This document shows, piece by piece, positions 6,402-9,265 of a DNA stretch of 9,265 bases (its first letter is position 1; the number at the start of each line of letters is the position of its first letter). Origin of the DNA: Actinomycetota bacterium (GTDB lineage: Bacteria; Actinomycetota; Actinomycetes; Nanopelagicales; Nanopelagicaceae). The notes below the pieces were generated by a model, which saw only the letters and a list, made by a program, of their open reading frames with translations, did not search any database and was not told where the DNA came from. The position numbers and the translations under genes were made by a program. The stretch covers positions 1-9,265 of the forward strand of contig WLOR01000056.1 in NCBI GenBank assembly GCA_009699165.1. Direction: 5' to 3'.

Positions 6402-7280
6402 TCAAGCAAGTGCAGCAGAGATTGCTGCGGTATGAGCTGGAGATGAACCACAGCAGGAGCCAACGATATTGACTCCCATGGCCTTCATTGCACTTGCGTA
6501 CTTTGCCATCTCCTCGGGAGTTCCATCATAAATAAACTCATCACCTTGTAGCTTAGGGAGCCCCGCATTTGACTGCGTAATAATGTAAACACCCTCAGGG
6601 CGAGCATTCACCATCTCTTGTGCGATTACCTGCATCTCATCGGTTCCTCGGCCACAGTTTGCTCCGATTATGCGAACCCCAAGTGCAGCTAAATGCGTAA
6701 CGGCCATTCCTGGCTTTACACCCATCATTGTTCTTAAATTTGTATCAAAACTCATCGTTGCGATAATCGGCATTTCGGGTGCGACTTCTTTTGCTGCATT
6801 GACTGCAGCTTCAACTTCACCGAGGTCAGACATAGTTTCAATCAAAATCGCATCGACTCCACCAGCAACAAGTCCACGGATCTGCTCGGCAAAGAGTGCT
6901 TGTCCACTTTCAAGCGTCATGGTGCCCATCGGCTCCATCAAGTCACCCGAAGGTCCGATATCTCCCATGACAAAGCATCCTGGGTGACGATCTGCAACAG
7001 TACGTGCAATCTGCGCACCTGCTTTATTGAGCTCGAAGATGCGATCTTCGAGTCCATGCATAGCAAGTCGGCCATGTGTGCCGCCAAAAGTATTTGTCGT
7101 AATAAATCGAGCACCTGCTGCTGCGTATGCTTCGAGCACTGCTTCAATCTCGGCCGGTTTGTCAACGTTCCATAACTCTGGTGCTCCGCCATCGGTTAAT
7201 CCACGATCTTGCAACATCGTTCCCATTGCGCCATCGGATGCAAGTGTTGCCCTATCGAGTGCGTCGTAGATTGCTGACAT
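6402..7280 (-). CDS. Homocysteine S-methyltransferase family protein (stand-alone MetH/BHMT-type domain)
   Basis: Zinc-dependent methyltransferase domain that moves a methyl group to homocysteine or a similar thiol. The 292 residues cover one complete Hcy-binding barrel: DGAMGTMLQDRG (16-27), TNTFGGTHGRL (62-72), GDIGPSGDLMEPMG (106-119), ETMSDLGE (148-155), GANCGRG (206-212), QSNAGLP (236-242) and GSCCGSSPAHTAAI (274-287). The zinc ligands are C209, C276 and C277. It corresponds to the first domain of MetH, without pterin, cobalamin or activation domains, so the methyl donor could be betaine, S-methylmethionine, DMSP-like compounds or a corrinoid protein encoded elsewhere. The start codon overlaps the previous stop as TAATG, with an SD (AGGGGA) inside the upstream gene. 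The close coupling to the small PF13769-like protein is the main clue to its specific role. Confidence 0.9.
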   Translation of the reverse strand: MSAIYDALDRATLASDGAMGTMLQDRGLTDGGAPELWNVDKPAEIEAVLEAYAAAGARFITTNTFGGTHGRLAMHGLEDRIFELNKAGAQIARTVADRHPGCFVMGDIGPSGDLMEPMGTMTLESGQALFAEQIRGLVAGGVDAILIETMSDLGEVEAAVNAAKEVAPEMPIIATMSFDTNLRTMMGVKPGMAVTHLAALGVRIIGANCGRGTDEMQVIAQEMVNARPEGVYIITQSNAGLPKLQGDEFIYDGTPEEMAKYASAMKAMGVNIVGSCCGSSPAHTAAISAALA

Positions 7281-7576
7281 TATTTTTCCCCTATGTTATT
7301 AAGAAGTGCTTCTAATTTTTCAACGCTTAAATCTTCCTCTAATTCTTGGGTAATTCGAGAGGCGAGTACATCAGGTGAATCATCGGCTTCGACCCATGGA
7401 TCACGGTTCCAGCCTGATGTATATGCATCTGCATCTATGGCACCCAAACGCATGGCTGCTTCATCGATAGCCTCTTGAAATCTGGATTCGAGCATCACTT
7501 TGATGGTTGTTTCACCCTTGCGCGCTATCACCATTGATGGAATTTCACGCCAGCGCATGATTTGATACTCGCTCAT
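7280..7576 (-). CDS. Small 'virulence factor' family protein (PF13769-like)
   Basis: A 98-residue acidic protein. The opening YQIMRWREIPSMVIARKG and the following RFQEAIDEAAMRLGA (about 32-46) match my recollection of the small family misleadingly called 'Virulence factor'. In other bacteria that family often sits beside methylenetetrahydrofolate reductase, corrinoid and homocysteine methyltransferase genes. Here it precedes such a methyltransferase and overlaps it by one base (TAATG). It has no membrane segment, cysteine or evident catalytic motif; W9, W56 and W61 stand out. An accessory role in one-carbon or methyl transfer is an inference from context. The ATG (7574-7576) has AAGGG too close (1 nt) to be a proper SD. 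A -10-like TAGAAT lies 7 nt upstream instead, which suggests a leaderless start. Confidence 0.75.
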   Translation of the reverse strand: MSEYQIMRWREIPSMVIARKGETTIKVMLESRFQEAIDEAAMRLGAIDADAYTSGWNRDPWVEADDSPDVLASRITQELEEDLSVEKLEALLNNIGEK

Positions 7577-7583
7577 GCCCTTA

Positions 7584-7612
7584 ATTCTATAGGGCTAAAA
7601 CTCTCGCCTTAA
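7584..7612 (-). promoter_or_regulatory. Candidate leaderless promoter of the four-gene minus-strand operon
   Basis: On the minus strand TTAAGG (complement of 7607-7612) and TAGAAT (complement of 7584-7589) are spaced by 17 bp. The -10 ends 7 nt before the ATG of the 98-aa gene, so transcription would begin at or next to the start codon. The -35 half is weak and lies in the last codons of the metallophosphoesterase gene. GCCCT (7577-7581) and AGGGC (7591-7595) flank the -10 as a short inverted repeat. Confidence 0.4.
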
Positions 7613-9165
7613 CGCCTGGCAATCTTTAAGACCACATTTCTATCTTCGGGCCGGCCGCACCACCAGTTAACATCGTGGCTTGAACCAAGTTCAGTGCGTT
7701 TCTGCCACACATTTGCACTCAATGCCCTAGATAAGGCAGCGATTTCTATGGGGTTGGTAGCACCGCCGTAATGAGCGCCACCTGCATGATCAATCACGCT
7801 TAATCCAAAGTAAATGTCGCCAGCGATGTCGGTAACAATTTCAATTGTCCGCGACTGTTGCGGCCAATCCGCATGTGAGGCCGTTTCAATCTGCCAAAAA
7901 CCATGTACTTCTTTTTCTGGCCCAATCCATTTAATGTGATGGCGATGTTCGTGGCCTGCAAACCAGGCAATCACCGATGGGTATCGAAGCAACATCTCCT
8001 CGATCTGCTCAACACAGACTCGTTTTCCAATCGGCGCATAACTGTTAAACATTTTGCTCAAGGGGTGATGGGATGCAAGAACTACTGGTCGATCTGTGTT
8101 TGCTACCTCTTGCTCAAGCCATTCAAACTGTTCGACATCGAGAGATCCTTGCCAACCTCCAAAGTGATTGACGCTATCAATCACTACGAGTTTTACCCCG
8201 CCAATTAGTGTCGAGTAATACATATGCTTTTTCTCAACATTATCTTGAGTAAATCCATGGCCCACAGGTAAGCCTTTAGATGCAAGGTGCATGGCGGCAT
8301 ACTCACCACGTTCAACTGCGCGGCGTTCGACATCGGCAGTTACTTCAACATAAGGGGCATCGAATGCTTCGGGGTAGCTTGCTGGACCTATCTCTTGAAA
8401 ACTTGCAAGAACTTCGGCGAGACTAACATTTGAGGGTAATCCAGTAAATCGCTTCCCATCGACCATCGCCTGATTAATACTGACTTCTGGTGCAACTGTG
8501 CCTTGCAACAGGGCGTCGTGATTTCCATGCACGGCATACCAAGGAAAACGAAGTCCAGTTGCTTTAAATGTTTTCCGACAGCTATTGAGAAGATTTGGCA
8601 CAATCGGAAAACCATATTTAGCGCGAGCATCGTCATCAATGCACCCATCTGGCGTTCCATGAGGGTGCCAATATCGAGTGTCGTAATTCTCTGGCGTATC
8701 GTCGATTACGCCTTCGTACTTGGAACTATCACCAGAGTCTGGCGAAAAAACTAATCCATCTAGTAGGGCTAAGTACCAACTCACCTCATTAAACTGAGCG
8801 TTATCAGTAGTGTCGCCAGTGATTATTGCACCATCAACTAAGTGACCTGAAAGTGGACCCTGCGTAATTTTATTAAGTGATTGAATCATCGCTTCGACAA
8901 CATGAGGTGAGAGCATCGACTGAGGTCGATAGGTCCCAATCGTGCCAACTTTTTCCCGTATTGGACTATCAGGATCTGCCCAACGATCTAAATACTCTGG
9001 ACGTGTTGGAGACTGCGCATCGCAGACATGTAAATCAGATAAGTGGTGCATGATTAACAGGGGAGTACTCTCGGTAGGAAAACGATGACCTAGATGAGCT
9101 TCATCTGCAGCAGCGATTATTTCACGCCAGCCCAATGCATCCGGTTCGCCCCTTGTATATGCCAT
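7609..9165 (-). CDS. Metallophosphoesterase, PPA1498-like family
   Basis: Calcineurin-like two-metal phosphoesterase of about 518 residues, resembling the actinobacterial family named after PPA1498. Metal-site motifs in order (numbered from the ATG at 9163-9165): SDLH (D44, H46), GDTTDN (D118, N122), GNHD (N215, H216), SHH (H366, H367) and GHEHRHH (H405, H407). Long inserts between GDTTDN and GNHD and between GNHD and SHH are as expected for this family. The frame is open further upstream from TTG 9189 and GTG 9183. I prefer the ATG at 9165 because TAGGAT (complement of 9173-9178) ends 7 nt before it, which suits a leaderless mRNA, and because the longer version would run into the divergent gene. 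No signal peptide is seen with either start, so the enzyme is probably cytoplasmic. The substrate is unknown. Confidence 0.88.
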   Translation of the reverse strand: MAYTRGEPDALGWREIIAAADEAHLGHRFPTESTPLLIMHHLSDLHVCDAQSPTRPEYLDRWADPDSPIREKVGTIGTYRPQSMLSPHVVEAMIQSLNKITQGPLSGHLVDGAIITGDTTDNAQFNEVSWYLALLDGLVFSPDSGDSSKYEGVIDDTPENYDTRYWHPHGTPDGCIDDDARAKYGFPIVPNLLNSCRKTFKATGLRFPWYAVHGNHDALLQGTVAPEVSINQAMVDGKRFTGLPSNVSLAEVLASFQEIGPASYPEAFDAPYVEVTADVERRAVERGEYAAMHLASKGLPVGHGFTQDNVEKKHMYYSTLIGGVKLVVIDSVNHFGGWQGSLDVEQFEWLEQEVANTDRPVVLASHHPLSKMFNSYAPIGKRVCVEQIEEMLLRYPSVIAWFAGHEHRHHIKWIGPEKEVHGFWQIETASHADWPQQSRTIEIVTDIAGDIYFGLSVIDHAGGAHYGGATNPIEIAALSRALSANVWQKRTELGSSHDVNWWCGRPEDRNVVLKIARR

Positions 9166-9171
9166 AGTCAG

Positions 9172-9178
9172 TATCCTA
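9172..9178. promoter_or_regulatory. Overlapping divergent -10 elements
   Basis: The 7-bp TATCCTA reads as TATCCT (9172-9177) on the plus strand, 6 nt before GTG 9184. On the minus strand it reads as TAGGAT (9178-9173), 7 nt before ATG 9165. Both fit the actinobacterial TAnnnT -10 and both would give leaderless transcripts. No good -35 is seen for either. Confidence 0.4.
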
Positions 9179-9183
9179 GCCAC

Positions 9184-9265
9184 GTGCAAAGAAAAAGTGC
9201 GACTATTATTATTTTAAGCGGTGGTACCAGTGTTCGCTTTGGCTCGGATAAATCAAAAGCACTCA
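9184..9265 (+). CDS. N-terminal fragment of a MobA-like nucleotidyltransferase
   Basis: A frame starting at GTG 9184-9186 stays open to the right edge. After a basic start (MQRKS) comes a hydrophobic strand, TIIIL, then SGGTSVRFGSDKSKAL (about residues 12-27). This is the nucleotide-binding signature G-G-x-S-x-R-x-G-x-D-K of the NTP-transferase family that includes MobA, which attaches GMP to molybdenum cofactor; IspD-like proteins share a related motif but end it with PK. Only 27 codons are visible, so the exact substrate is open. The start codon is chosen because it gives the usual 5-10 residues before the strand. No SD is seen; a TATCCT -10 lies 6 nt upstream. It is divergent from the metallophosphoesterase gene by 18 bp. 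Confidence 0.7.
   Translation, partial: MQRKSATIIILSGGTSVRFGSDKSKAL

Noticed and set aside
6670..7315. Several long open frames on the plus strand antisense to the methyltransferase gene
   Set aside because: They have low-complexity Ser/Ala-rich composition with no motifs, and the minus strand encodes a complete conserved enzyme.
7577..7595. GCCCT/AGGGC inverted repeat as a terminator for the metallophosphoesterase gene
   Set aside because: The stem is only 5 bp with a 9-nt loop and no proper U-run, and it encloses a candidate -10.
9166..9189. TTG (9189) or GTG (9183) as start of the metallophosphoesterase
   Set aside because: No SD precedes them, they would collide with the start of the divergent MobA-like gene, and the ATG at 9165 is correctly placed behind TAGGAT.
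9221..9265. Alternative plus-strand frame from GTG 9221 or 9230
   Set aside because: It gives no recognisable motif, while the overlapping frame from GTG 9184 carries a clear nucleotidyltransferase signature.
1..9265. CRISPR arrays, tRNA or rRNA genes, insertion sequences, attachment sites
   Set aside because: No repeated spaced units, cloverleaf, transposase or flanking direct repeats were seen.

Overview
The window looks like chromosome of a small-genome, low-to-moderate GC actinobacterium, probably of the freshwater planktonic kind (acI/Nanopelagicales-like). This rests on dense packing, short gaps, actinobacterial TAnnnT -10 elements sitting where leaderless starts would need them, and on protein types (a sugar ABC transporter controlled by a LacI repressor, a PPA1498-type metallophosphoesterase, a TrhO rhodanese). 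The lineage is an inference; there is no rRNA or marker gene here to settle it. I see no mobile element, CRISPR array, tRNA or rRNA.

Left end (1-804): the tail of an unrecognised, probably membrane protein gene (+) meets an unrecognised 137-residue protein gene (-) with no spacer. A 209-bp divergent control region follows. It holds an AT-rich palindrome, a candidate promoter, a perfect 12-bp palindrome with a central CG (LacI-type operator) placed over the expected transcription start, and a leader stem-loop.

Centre-left (805-4690, +): a complete sugar-uptake operon. It runs secreted periplasmic-binding-protein-like subunit, strong 14-bp hairpin, RbsC-like permease, single-domain ATPase overlapping the permease stop by ATGA, then a LacI-family repressor 6 bp further on. 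The hairpin probably lets the binding protein be made in excess of the membrane parts, and the repressor probably closes an autoregulatory loop on the operator upstream. No sugar-catabolic enzyme is present, so the substrate cannot be named beyond a ribose/fructose/xylose-type monosaccharide or related compound.

Centre-right (4687-7576, -): a tight four-gene operon. In transcription order it encodes a small 'virulence factor' family protein (PF13769-like), a stand-alone homocysteine S-methyltransferase-type protein, a nucleotide-pyrophosphatase/alkaline-phosphatase superfamily hydrolase, and the tRNA-hydroxylating rhodanese TrhO. Its last stop overlaps the stop of the repressor gene inside one CTAG.

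Right end (7609-9265): a 518-residue metallophosphoesterase (-) and, starting only 18 bp away in the other direction, the first 27 codons of a MobA-like nucleotidyltransferase (+). Both appear to be leaderless and seem to use -10 elements that lie on top of each other.

Most of the window is ordinary. I do not see a clear previously undescribed system. The best leads are the layered operator region of the transporter, the overlapping divergent leaderless promoters at 9172-9178, and the small-protein/methyltransferase operon.
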